A DNA stretch of 64,000 nt, taken from positions 62,001 to 126,000 of the forward strand of contig JADFMN010000007.1 in assembly GCA_022563855.1 (NCBI GenBank), read 5' to 3'. Source of the DNA: Armatimonadota bacterium. GTDB taxonomy: Bacteria; Armatimonadota; Fimbriimonadia; Fimbriimonadales; Fimbriimonadaceae. The notes under the pieces are model-generated. The model had not been told where the DNA came from. It saw only the letters and a program-made list of their open reading frames with translations, and did not search any database. Shown here in pieces: positions 7,789-15,491 of this stretch. The position numbers and the translations under genes were made by a program. The first letter of the stretch is position 1, and each line of letters starts with the position of its first letter.

Positions 7789-9867
7789 ATGAAACGTTTC
7801 GCTGCACTGTTAGCCGTCCTTCTTCCGCTGGTCGCGTCCGCGCAGTGGCCGCCGCATCCGCCAGCGGAGCGTGTGGACTTCGTTGAGACCCTGCACGGGA
7901 TCGAAATCCCCGATCCATACCGCTGGCTCGAGGATCAGTGGAGCGCGGAGACGCGGGCGTGGGTGAAGAGCCAGCAGGCGTTCGCTGAGACAGTGCTCGG
8001 CTCAAGCCCGGCGTTCGCAAAGATATACGAGGAGTTCGAGAAGATGTACGTCCGTGAGCAAGGCGGACCGGTTCTGACGGCGGGCGACTACACCATCTCG
8101 TTTAGGCGCGAGAAGGACGAGGCGCGGCAGAGAGTTTACAAACGCAAGGGCGAGGACGACGAGTGGGTGGTGTTCCTAGACCCGGCAGAGTTCAGCGCCG
8201 ACCCGTGGGTGATCGTGCAGAGCATGGGGCTCGACCCGGACAAGAAGGTGCTCGCCTACCGCGTGCGCGACGGGGGAGAAGACGAGATCGAATTTCGATT
8301 TCGCGACATCGAAACCGGCAAGGACCTCGACGACGTGATCCCGCGCGGTATGCACTGGAGCTTCCACTTCTCGCACGACGGCTCGGGGTTCTACTATTCG
8401 ATCGACCACAAAGACCGCGGCGGGCAGGTGTTCTATCACGAGTTCGGGACGGCGGTCTCTTCCGACGCAGTGATCTTTGAGGGGCCGAGCCGCGAGTACT
8501 GGGTCAACGCCTGGGAGATCGACGAGGGGAAGAGGCGGCTTGCGACGCTTGGCTACGGCTGGCAGTACCAGCAGTCGTTTATCCAGGACATTGGTGACAC
8601 GGAGTGGACGCCGTACATCACCGGGCTCGACGCGCAGATCAACATGACTCCACGCGACGAAGACCTCTGGATCATCACCGACCTCGACGCGCCAAACGGT
8701 CGGCTGATGAAGACCTCGTCGGACGATCCTGGTGCGCCTTCTGAGTGGGAGGAGATTGTGGCAGAGCACCACGCGGAAATCTTGAAGGGCGTGTCGTTCG
8801 CGGCAGGGCACATGTGGCTGCGGTACTTGCGAAACGTCTCGAGTGTTCTGAAGATGTGCGACATGAAGGGGAACGTTGTGCGCGAGTTGGAGATGCCCGG
8901 CAACGGGCGTGCTACGCAGCCGAGAGGCGAGTGGGACGGCACCAAGGTGCGGTTCACGTATCAGCACTACAACGTGCCGCCGATCAGCTTCGAGTACGAC
9001 GTCGAGACCACCGAGCGCAAGATCACGAACCAACGCGAGCCGATGTTCCCGGTCGATGGGATCGAGGTCGTGCAGGAGTGGTTCGAATCGGTGGATGGAA
9101 CGATGGTGCCGGTCTGGATTTGCTACAAGGAGGGCACGGAGCTTGACGGGGCGAACCCGACTCTGCTGACGGGGTACGGCGGTTTTAACGTCGCGCTGGA
9201 GCCGGGGTTCAGCGACACGTGGACGTACTTCATGAACCACGGCGGCGTTTACGCGGTTGTCAATCTGCGCGGCGGCAGCGAGTTCGGACGTCGGTGGCAC
9301 AAGGGCGGCATGCTCAGCCACAAGCAGAACGTGTTCGACGACTTTATTTCTGCGGCAGAACACTTAATCGAACGCGGTTACACTTCTTCCTCGAAGCTCG
9401 CGATTCGCGGCGGGAGCAACGGCGGACTGCTGATGGGGGCTGTGATCACGCAACGACCTGATCTGTTCCGCGTTGCGCTGATTTCTGTGCCGGAGTTCGA
9501 CCTGGTCGGCTTCCCGCGTTACGCGAACATAAACCCGCCAGCGCTGGCAGAGTACGGTGACGCGAGCAAGCCGGAGCAGTTCAAGTACGTGTACGACTGG
9601 TCGCCGTATCAGAACGTGCGCGAGGGAGTCGCCTATCCTGCGGTGCTTGTCATTCAGGGCGATAAGGACAGCCGGGTCGACTCGACGCAGGCGCGGAAGA
9701 TGGTGGCGAAGCTGCAGCACGCGACGACGAGCGGACTGCCGGTCGTGCTGAACTACTCGGTGAGCATGGGGCACTCCGGCGGGCGTCCGCCGATGCAGAC
9801 CTACCGCGACAGCGCATGGGAAATGGCGTTCCTGTTCCGGATGTTGGGGATAGAGGTGGCCGCGTGA
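7789..9867 (+). CDS. Secreted prolyl oligopeptidase (S9A family)
   Basis: A serine peptidase that cleaves short peptides after proline. The N-terminus MKRFAALLAVLLPLVASAQ is a signal peptide, so I start at the ATG at 7789 rather than an in-frame ATG 11 codons earlier. The beta-propeller domain begins with the family's DPYRWLED motif. The catalytic alpha/beta-hydrolase domain at the C-terminus has the nucleophile in GGSNGG (Ser near 543), Asp in QGDKDSRVD (near 625) and His in SMGHSGG (near 661). The triad appears intact. The stop overlaps the start of the next gene (GTGA), implying coupled translation. The last codons recur as a fragment at 10639. Confidence 0.95.
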   Translation: MKRFAALLAVLLPLVASAQWPPHPPAERVDFVETLHGIEIPDPYRWLEDQWSAETRAWVKSQQAFAETVLGSSPAFAKIYEEFEKMYVREQGGPVLTAGDYTISFRREKDEARQRVYKRKGEDDEWVVFLDPAEFSADPWVIVQSMGLDPDKKVLAYRVRDGGEDEIEFRFRDIETGKDLDDVIPRGMHWSFHFSHDGSGFYYSIDHKDRGGQVFYHEFGTAVSSDAVIFEGPSREYWVNAWEIDEGKRRLATLGYGWQYQQSFIQDIGDTEWTPYITGLDAQINMTPRDEDLWIITDLDAPNGRLMKTSSDDPGAPSEWEEIVAEHHAEILKGVSFAAGHMWLRYLRNVSSVLKMCDMKGNVVRELEMPGNGRATQPRGEWDGTKVRFTYQHYNVPPISFEYDVETTERKITNQREPMFPVDGIEVVQEWFESVDGTMVPVWICYKEGTELDGANPTLLTGYGGFNVALEPGFSDTWTYFMNHGGVYAVVNLRGGSEFGRRWHKGGMLSHKQNVFDDFISAAEHLIERGYTSSSKLAIRGGSNGGLLMGAVITQRPDLFRVALISVPEFDLVGFPRYANINPPALAEYGDASKPEQFKYVYDWSPYQNVREGVAYPAVLVIQGDKDSRVDSTQARKMVAKLQHATTSGLPVVLNYSVSMGHSGGRPPMQTYRDSAWEMAFLFRMLGIEVAA

Positions 9868-10595
9868 CACGTGCTGTTTCCTTCTTGGTTCTGTCTCTAC
9901 TCGCAGCTGCGTCTTCGGCTCAGGACAAGCCGCAGTTCTACGACCCGATCGAGATGAAGGTCGAGGGGTGGACCGTCAAGGTCGACCCGCGGCTCTTGAG
10001 CGGCGAGCACAAGGAGACCGGTGACGTTGCCCTCAAGGCGCTGGCGAACCACCTGCAGCGCATCACTTACGTCATGCCAGCGGGACCGCTTGAGAAGATG
10101 CGTGGACTGCCGCTGTGGCTGGAGCTGGAGAACGCCGCGCTAAAGAAGATCGGCGGGCACAACATGCAGTTCCATCCCGGGCGTGGATGGCTGGTCGAAA
10201 ACGGTCTTGATCCCCGACTTGTCAAACACGTTCACATTCCTTCGGCCGAACAGCTTACCGATGCGCGGCAGTGGGCGAAGCACCCTTACGTGGTGTTGCA
10301 CGAGCTGGCGCACGCGTATCACAACCAAGTGCTTGAGGGCGGTTTTTCTAATCCACTTGTGAAGGCTGCGTATGACAACGCCGTCGAGGCAGAGATATAC
10401 GAAGAGGTGTTGAGCCACACGGGTCGCACGGTGCGACACTACGGCTTGAACAATCAGATGGAGTACTTCGCGGAGACGACCGAGGCGTACTTCGGCGTGA
10501 ACGACTTCTACCCGTTCGTGCGGGCGGAGCTGAAGGAGTTCGACCCACGGGGGTTTGCGTTGATGGAAGAGATCTGGGGGCCAATTCGGGGTTAG
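9864..10595 (+). CDS. Secreted HExxH zinc metallopeptidase-like protein
   Basis: The product starts VTRAVSFLVLSLLAAASSAQ, a clear signal peptide, from a GTG that overlaps the stop of the oligopeptidase gene. A zinc-binding HELAH motif lies at 146-150 and a likely third ligand follows in EYFAETTEAYF near 209, the arrangement of gluzincin-type peptidases. I cannot name the family with confidence. Coupling to a prolyl oligopeptidase suggests joint periplasmic or extracellular peptide breakdown. An upstream in-frame ATG at 9816 lies inside the previous gene and would lose the signal peptide, so it was not used. Confidence 0.8.
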   Translation: MTRAVSFLVLSLLAAASSAQDKPQFYDPIEMKVEGWTVKVDPRLLSGEHKETGDVALKALANHLQRITYVMPAGPLEKMRGLPLWLELENAALKKIGGHNMQFHPGRGWLVENGLDPRLVKHVHIPSAEQLTDARQWAKHPYVVLHELAHAYHNQVLEGGFSNPLVKAAYDNAVEAEIYEEVLSHTGRTVRHYGLNNQMEYFAETTEAYFGVNDFYPFVRAELKEFDPRGFALMEEIWGPIRG

Positions 10596-10622
10596 GAGTT
10601 CAAGGAGCCGTTCGCTAGCGTG

Positions 10623-12500
10623 CTACGACGGCACAAGAGAGGTGGCGTTTCTGTTCCGGATGTTGGGGATGCAGCTGGACTGACCACCGTCCACTTTGTA
10701 GCCCAGCTCCTTGAGCTTCGTCACGAGCTGCTCGCGGAGACGCTCGACGCCTTTGGAGTCAGTCGGTACGTTGGGGCTGCGACGGCTTGCGTCTACTAGC
10801 GACTTGAAGAGCATGACGGTTACCGCGTCGCCCATCGTCTGGCCTTCGTAAGGTCCTCCGAACCACTGGTGCCATATCTTGCGTTCGTCCTGGTCCGGTG
10901 CTGGTGTCTCGTCGCGAATCCTGTCGATGAGGAGCTCGATCGCTTGTTCTTGCCCGTCGAGTCCGAACCGCCTCCGCGTTGCAATTCCCATGAGTGCATC
11001 GATCTGGACCGGCGCGTCGGCCTCTCTGTAATTCTCGCCGAACCTCGCCCAGAGCGCGTCGTCAGCATACCGGTCCATGAAGTAGGCTGCGTCTCCTGCG
11101 TCCCATCGCTTCTGCTCGTCGGGTGGGCCGTCGAACGCCTTGTCAAACCAGGAGACGAAGACTGACCTGGCGTGATCGATCGAAACGGACGGCAAGATTC
11201 TCATCGCATAGCGCGCTCCCCCTAGCGGGCCCTTCTCGCCGAACAGTCGCAGCATGGCGACCTTCTCATCGTCCGTGAATTCGCCTTCCACGACGACGTC
11301 GGCCATGCCGAACGTCGAGTATTGCCCTTGTCCTACCAAGCGCATGTATGTCGCCTTGAAGTCCTGCGGAAACTTGGTGACGTACTCTCTCTGCACGCCT
11401 CTCCTTGCTGAGTGGTCGTGGAACTCCATCGCAACCCTGAAGAAGATACGTTTGTCATCTTCTTCTCTCGATCTGATCCATGCATCGACGAGTCTTTCGT
11501 ATCCGGTTTCTGGGCGGACAGCGACGTCGCCGTTCGTGATGTGGCTGATCAGGCTCGCTATGACGGATGACAGCCTCAGCGGCTCGCCCGACGAGTTGTT
11601 CATCTGCGAGATCGAGTAGCGCGTCAGTCGTTCGTCTTCTATGTGGCGCTTGAGCGCTGGCAGGGCGTCGACTCCGCGCTCCAATATCCGCTTCATGGCT
11701 TCCGAGTACTCAGGTTTTTGGCTGATCGTCATGTGCCCACCCTCCGATAGCAGGTTTTCGATCAGACGTTCGACCTCGTCGTCCGGGATCGGAAGCAGGG
11801 CAACGGTCTGCATCAGATCTTTGATGAACTCGTCCCTGAATTCGTTGATCCCCGAAAAAGGCGTGACGATCTTCTTTTCATCGACGACGATTCTTAGTAT
11901 CCGCCCGGAGATCTCGATCCTGTCCTGGCCGACGTCGAACCAGTCGTTGAGCGCGTCGTGCAGCGCGAGATAGGTCACTCTTAGTTCGGGGGTCGCTTCG
12001 CGAGGCACACTGCTCCAACTAGCGCCGGCAAAGACGCCGCCGTACTTGCTGCCGACAAGGAACTGCGCAAGCTCTTTGTGCCCGAGCGAATAGGCTTGAA
12101 TACCGGTCGCAAGCATGTCGTCTTGACCTACCTGACGTGTTCCCCGCTCATCTGAATACCAAAACTGCGACCTGAAGAGCACTCGCACATCTGGGTCGTC
12201 GAAAGAAAGCTCTGTCTCCGCTTGCCGGTACGGCTTCCAGTCGTCGATTGCTCCGCACATGTATCTTGCCTTCCCGTCTTCGCCCGTGAACTTGAACACG
12301 AGGAGGTGAGCCGGCTTGCCAGAAGGAAGCCCTCCTCCGCGCAACCCTGTCTCGAACACGACCGGAACGGCATCCCTTGGCGGCAGCGGGAGACCGTACG
12401 ACATGTACAGCTTGAGCAGCGCGTCGAGATCGATGTCGTCGGTCTTCGCAGGTACAGCCGGTGCTGACAGCATTGCGACCAGAATTGTTGCCCCTACCAT
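10623..12500 (-). CDS. Exported hypothetical protein, paralog A of a pair
   Basis: Not recognised. A 625-aa protein with an N-terminal signal sequence (MVGATILVAMLSAPAVPA). It is similar along its whole length to the gene at 13021-14883: shared blocks include YGLPLPP near residue 35, LATGIQAYSLGHKELAQFLV, RVTYLALHDALNDW and, near the end, WFGGPYEGQTMGD then a short helical tail. It is rich in aspartate, glutamate and aromatic residues and looks helical. The last 18 or so residues, after LKELGYKVDG, are not shared with the paralog and are read antisense from the oligopeptidase relic. A TATACT box 6 nt before the ATG suggests leaderless transcription. Confidence 0.85.
   Translation of the reverse strand: MVGATILVAMLSAPAVPAKTDDIDLDALLKLYMSYGLPLPPRDAVPVVFETGLRGGGLPSGKPAHLLVFKFTGEDGKARYMCGAIDDWKPYRQAETELSFDDPDVRVLFRSQFWYSDERGTRQVGQDDMLATGIQAYSLGHKELAQFLVGSKYGGVFAGASWSSVPREATPELRVTYLALHDALNDWFDVGQDRIEISGRILRIVVDEKKIVTPFSGINEFRDEFIKDLMQTVALLPIPDDEVERLIENLLSEGGHMTISQKPEYSEAMKRILERGVDALPALKRHIEDERLTRYSISQMNNSSGEPLRLSSVIASLISHITNGDVAVRPETGYERLVDAWIRSREEDDKRIFFRVAMEFHDHSARRGVQREYVTKFPQDFKATYMRLVGQGQYSTFGMADVVVEGEFTDDEKVAMLRLFGEKGPLGGARYAMRILPSVSIDHARSVFVSWFDKAFDGPPDEQKRWDAGDAAYFMDRYADDALWARFGENYREADAPVQIDALMGIATRRRFGLDGQEQAIELLIDRIRDETPAPDQDERKIWHQWFGGPYEGQTMGDAVTVMLFKSLVDASRRSPNVPTDSKGVERLREQLVTKLKELGYKVDGGQSSCIPNIRNRNATSLVPS
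10639..10683 (+). pseudogene. Relic of an oligopeptidase 3' end
   Basis: Read on the plus strand this gives EVAFLFRMLGMQLD and a TGA, matching the oligopeptidase C-terminus EMAFLFRMLGIEVAA. 25 of 26 bases are identical across the core from GCGTTT to GGGGAT. No longer open frame supports a whole gene here. It lies 770 bp downstream of the parent end, after the metallopeptidase gene, and is antisense to the tail of the large minus-strand gene. Confidence 0.7.
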
Positions 12501-12506
12501 GGCTCT

Positions 12507-12512
12507 AGTATA
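12507..12512 (-). promoter_or_regulatory. -10 box (leaderless-type) of exported paralog A
   Basis: TATACT on the minus strand, exactly 6 nt before the ATG at 12500. Paralog B has the same box with the same spacing, so transcription should start at or next to the start codon. No good -35 hexamer is evident. Confidence 0.6.
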
Positions 12513-12572
12513 TCAGGGTCGCCCGCGACTCTGTGAGTAACTGTTCTCTATTGCCCCGCGAGTTGCTTGCGG

Positions 12573-12578
12573 TACAGT
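12573..12578 (+). promoter_or_regulatory. -10 box (leaderless-type) of the DUF1801 gene
   Basis: TACAGT 6 nt before the ATG at 12585, back to back with the opposite promoter of paralog A. Confidence 0.5.
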
Positions 12579-12584
12579 TTCCCC

Positions 12585-12992
12585 ATGAAAGGCCAACTCG
12601 ACGTCGAGACACCGGAAGAGTACATCGCTGCCCTCGAAGAGCCGAGGAAGTCTGAGATTCAGCGGATCCACGACCTGATCCGGAGGACGGTGCCGGACCT
12701 GGAGCCGCACATCCGCAGCAAGATGATCGGCTACGGCACGTACCACTACAAGTACGCAACCGGCCGCGAGGGCGACTGGTTCAAGATCGGCTTGGCCAGC
12801 AACAAGAACTACATCTCGATCTACGCTTGTGGTGTGTGCAAGGGCGGGTACGTCGCAGAGCTGAACAGGCACCGGCTGCCGAAGGCGAACATCGGAAAGA
12901 GCTGCATCCGGTTCAAGAAGCTGGACGACCTAGACGTCGATGTGCTGAAAGAGATCTTCCTGATCTGCGCTGACGGCGACTACTCGACGTAG
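12585..12992 (+). CDS. DUF1801 / YdhG-like protein
   Basis: A small (135 aa) soluble protein of the DUF1801 superfamily, whose biochemical role is not settled. The typical start TPEEYIAALEEPRKSEIQRI and the GYGTYHYKY and FKIGLASNKNYISIY blocks are present, and the C-terminal helix contains a conserved-looking GKSCIRFKKLDDLD. The start at 12585 follows a TACAGT box by 6 nt. The codons for EIFLICADGDYST at its end recur 50 bp downstream, beyond a palindromic repeat. Confidence 0.85.
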   Translation: MKGQLDVETPEEYIAALEEPRKSEIQRIHDLIRRTVPDLEPHIRSKMIGYGTYHYKYATGREGDWFKIGLASNKNYISIYACGVCKGGYVAELNRHRLPKANIGKSCIRFKKLDDLDVDVLKEIFLICADGDYST

Positions 12993-13012
12993 TTTGCGGT
13001 CGTCCGCCGTGA

Positions 13013-13050
13013 CCCTCTCCCTAACCCTCCCCCAAGGGGGAGGAGATTTT
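13013..13050. repeat. GC-rich palindromic dispersed repeat, copy 2
   Basis: CCCTCTCCCTAACCCTCCCCC-AA-GGGGGAGG then AGATTTTCC, almost identical to the copy at 7649. It lies between the DUF1801 gene and a second copy of that gene's last 14 codons. The end of the neighbouring minus-strand gene (SSPLGEG and stop) is encoded inside it. Confidence 0.85.
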
Positions 13051-14883
13051 CCTGATCTGCGCTGACGGCGAGTACTCGATGTAGCCCAGCCTCTTAAGTT
13101 CCCTCAGTAGTCGTTGCCTAACTTCCTCGACGCCTGCGGCGTCCTTCGGCGGACGTTCGGTGAAGGGATTTCGCACGACGATTGCCTTGTACAGCATTAC
13201 CGTGACAAGATCGCCCATCGTCTGGCCTTCATACGGACCGCCGAACCGGCCGGGCCAGTTCAGTGGGTCGCGCGTTACTGGAACGGCGCTCTCGTCTGCC
13301 ATCATGGCCATCAACAATTTGACTGCGGGATCACATCCGTAGACGCCGTCGCCCCCGACTGAGAGACCTGCGATCAACCAGATTTTTGTGGTCGAATCTG
13401 CATGGACGAGAACCCGCTCGAATCGTTCCCAGAGTTCCTGGTCGCCTACCCTGACCATGTAGTATCCGATTTCCATCGGCCTCCACCCTTTCAGCCCATT
13501 GCGCTCCTGACTCGAGAACGCTCTCTCGAACCATGAAGCAAACACCCTGCGCGCATCTTCAACAGAAAACTTGAGCAAGTTTCGGATCGCCCAGCTTGCG
13601 GCTCCATCCACTTTTTCGCCGAACTTCGTCAAGACGGACACCTTCTGATCATCTGTCAGATTGCTGCTCGGAATACTTTCTGCCAATGCGCCCATGTTGC
13701 CAGTGCCTTCCTCAATCATCTGTTCGAGTTTCTTAAGGAAATCGCCCGGAAACTCCGAAACGTATTCGCCGAGGGTTTCGCATTCCGGATAGATTCTCCC
13801 ATGATCAACTACGGCCCGAAAATAGATTGTCTTGTCTCCGGTTTCCTGCCATCTGAGGTACGCGTGAGCGATCTCTTTGCCGTAGGCTTCGGACCGACCG
13901 CAAACATATCCGTTCGTTACCAGACTCAGTACTTCAGAAACGAGATTCCCCACCCTCAATATCCCGGGGTGCGAGTTGTTCATTCCTTGGTAGGGGATGC
14001 CAGTCAGCCGGTCATCTTCGAGATGCTCTGCCAGTGTAGGAATAGCGTCGGCGCCAAGTTCGACAAGGAGGCGCTGGTGCTCAATTCGGATTTCGAGTGA
14101 GCGAGACAGTAGCCGCCCCTCGACCATTACAAGCCCGTCTATCAAGTACTCAATTGGGTTATCGGGCAGAAGGCTAATCCTAACCGTTTCTTGTAGTGCT
14201 GACATGAACTTGTCGCGGAACTCGTTCATGAGGGAATACCGACTATAGATCTGGCCTGTCGCGACGATTTCTTGAATCCGTTCAGCTACCTCAATCCTGT
14301 CATGTGCTGGATCGGTCCAGTCGTTGAGTGCGTCGTGCAGGGCGAGATAGGTCACTCGGCGTTCATCGGAGGCCGCTCCCGAAACGCCATACCAACCTAT
14401 TCTCGCGAATTGGCCGCCGCGGTCGTTGCTCACCAGAAATTGTGCAAGATCTTTGTGCCCGAGCGAGTACGCCTGCATGCCGGTCGCGAGCATGTTGTCT
14501 TGTCCGACATCTCGCGAAACTCGTTCGTCGGAGTACGACCAGTCCGACGACAGCAATGCACGGACTTCACCATCCTGGTGCGAGAGTTCCGTTTCTGTGT
14601 TGTCCTGCGGCTTCCAATCATCGACAGGACCGTACATAAATCTCGTCTTCCCGTCTTCGCTTGTGTACTTAAAGACCACGATATGGGCTGGGCCGCCCCC
14701 TGGAAGATCTCCGTCCCTGAACCGGGTTCGAAACACGACCGGCACGGCGTTCTTGGGAGGAAGTGGAAGGCCGTAGGACTTGTACAGATCTAGCAGCTTA
14801 TCAAGATCAACGTCGTCAGCCGTTGTTGCAATAGGTGTAGACCACGCGAAGAGCGCGGCGACCAGAATTGTTGCCCCAACCAC
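13021..14883 (-). CDS. Exported hypothetical protein, paralog B of a pair
   Basis: Not recognised; whole-length paralog of the gene at 10623-12500. I start at the GTG at 14883, giving VVGATILVAALFAW, because it aligns with the paralog's start and has the same TATACT-N6 spacing. An ATG 19 codons upstream would put the promoter inside the gene. The signal sequence is followed by shared blocks (YGLPLPP, MLATGMQAYSLGHKDLAQFLV, YLALHDALNDW, RFGGPYEGQTMGD). After LKRLGY the tail is antisense to the duplicated DUF1801 end and to the palindromic repeat, so the true ancestral C-terminus was probably replaced. Confidence 0.85.
   Translation of the reverse strand: MVGATILVAALFAWSTPIATTADDVDLDKLLDLYKSYGLPLPPKNAVPVVFRTRFRDGDLPGGGPAHIVVFKYTSEDGKTRFMYGPVDDWKPQDNTETELSHQDGEVRALLSSDWSYSDERVSRDVGQDNMLATGMQAYSLGHKDLAQFLVSNDRGGQFARIGWYGVSGAASDERRVTYLALHDALNDWTDPAHDRIEVAERIQEIVATGQIYSRYSLMNEFRDKFMSALQETVRISLLPDNPIEYLIDGLVMVEGRLLSRSLEIRIEHQRLLVELGADAIPTLAEHLEDDRLTGIPYQGMNNSHPGILRVGNLVSEVLSLVTNGYVCGRSEAYGKEIAHAYLRWQETGDKTIYFRAVVDHGRIYPECETLGEYVSEFPGDFLKKLEQMIEEGTGNMGALAESIPSSNLTDDQKVSVLTKFGEKVDGAASWAIRNLLKFSVEDARRVFASWFERAFSSQERNGLKGWRPMEIGYYMVRVGDQELWERFERVLVHADSTTKIWLIAGLSVGGDGVYGCDPAVKLLMAMMADESAVPVTRDPLNWPGRFGGPYEGQTMGDLVTVMLYKAIVVRNPFTERPPKDAAGVEEVRQRLLRELKRLGYIEYSPSAQIRKISSPLGEG
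13043..13084 (+). pseudogene. Second copy of the DUF1801 3' end
   Basis: Reads EIFLICADGEYSM and a TAG on the plus strand. It matches 12951-12992 at 39 of 42 bases with the stop codon kept. It starts inside the right end of the palindromic repeat and is antisense to the tail of exported paralog B. Confidence 0.8.
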
Positions 14884-14889
14884 GCATTT

Positions 14890-14895
14890 AGTATA
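14890..14895 (-). promoter_or_regulatory. -10 box (leaderless-type) of exported paralog B
   Basis: TATACT on the minus strand, 6 nt before the GTG at 14883, the same geometry as paralog A. Confidence 0.6.
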
Positions 14896-15038
14896 GCGAT
14901 GACAGTCGGTCTTGTGCGAGCTTATGCCGTCAATCCGCACAGCTCATCTGTACGACCTCCAAAACTCCGGTGGCTACTCGAGGCATTCTACGCGTCAATC
15001 TCGCGAACGAAACTGCTTCTTCCTTCCATGGTCTGGCG

Positions 15039-15491
15039 CTATGGCTTGCTCGCTGGGTCCCAGTCCTTTTTGGGAGTATCGAGCAAAACCTTTGCCAAGA
15101 CTCCGTTGACGAACGCGCCGCTGTCCTCGGTTCCGAACTTCTTGGCGAGGTGCACGGCCTCGGAGATCGTCACCTTGGGCGGAATGTCGGGCATGTGGTA
15201 CAGCTCGTATACCGCGAGCCGCAGGGCGATCCTGTCGCTGATCGCGAGTCGATCGGGCGACCAGCCCTCTTTGAGGTGCTTGGCGAAGTGCGGCTCGTCT
15301 TCTCGCCCCTGGTTTACGATCCCTTCGGCGATCTCTCGAACCATCTCGGCGGCATCTGCTGCGTACTCAGTGCGCTCAAGGGCATCTTCTATCGCCTCTT
15401 CGATCGGCACGTCCCCGACAAAACATTGGTACGCGGCTTGAAAGGCGGCTTCGCGAGCGGCGCGGCGCGACTTGACCGGCCGGTTAGACAA
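15039..15491 (-). CDS. nusB: Transcription antitermination factor NusB
   Basis: NusB binds boxA RNA with NusE in antitermination complexes, mainly on rRNA operons. The protein starts with SRRAAREAAFQAAYQ and continues with the family features DRIALRLAVYELYHMPDIPP and ISEAVHLAKKFGTEDSGAFVNGVL (last helices), which are decisive. The start is taken as a TTG that overlaps the accC stop by 8 bp. It is last in the accB-like/pilin-like/accC operon. Confidence 0.93.
   Translation of the reverse strand: MSNRPVKSRRAAREAAFQAAYQCFVGDVPIEEAIEDALERTEYAADAAEMVREIAEGIVNQGREDEPHFAKHLKEGWSPDRLAISDRIALRLAVYELYHMPDIPPKVTISEAVHLAKKFGTEDSGAFVNGVLAKVLLDTPKKDWDPASKP

Noticed and set aside
9076-9095. tRNA T-arm-like GGTTCGAATC
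   Set aside because: It lies inside the oligopeptidase reading frame and no acceptor or anticodon stems can be drawn around it.
8176-9363. 395-codon minus-strand ORF across the oligopeptidase gene
   Set aside because: Shadow of the S9 coding frame; its translation (many V, H, R, L repeats) has no recognisable domain.
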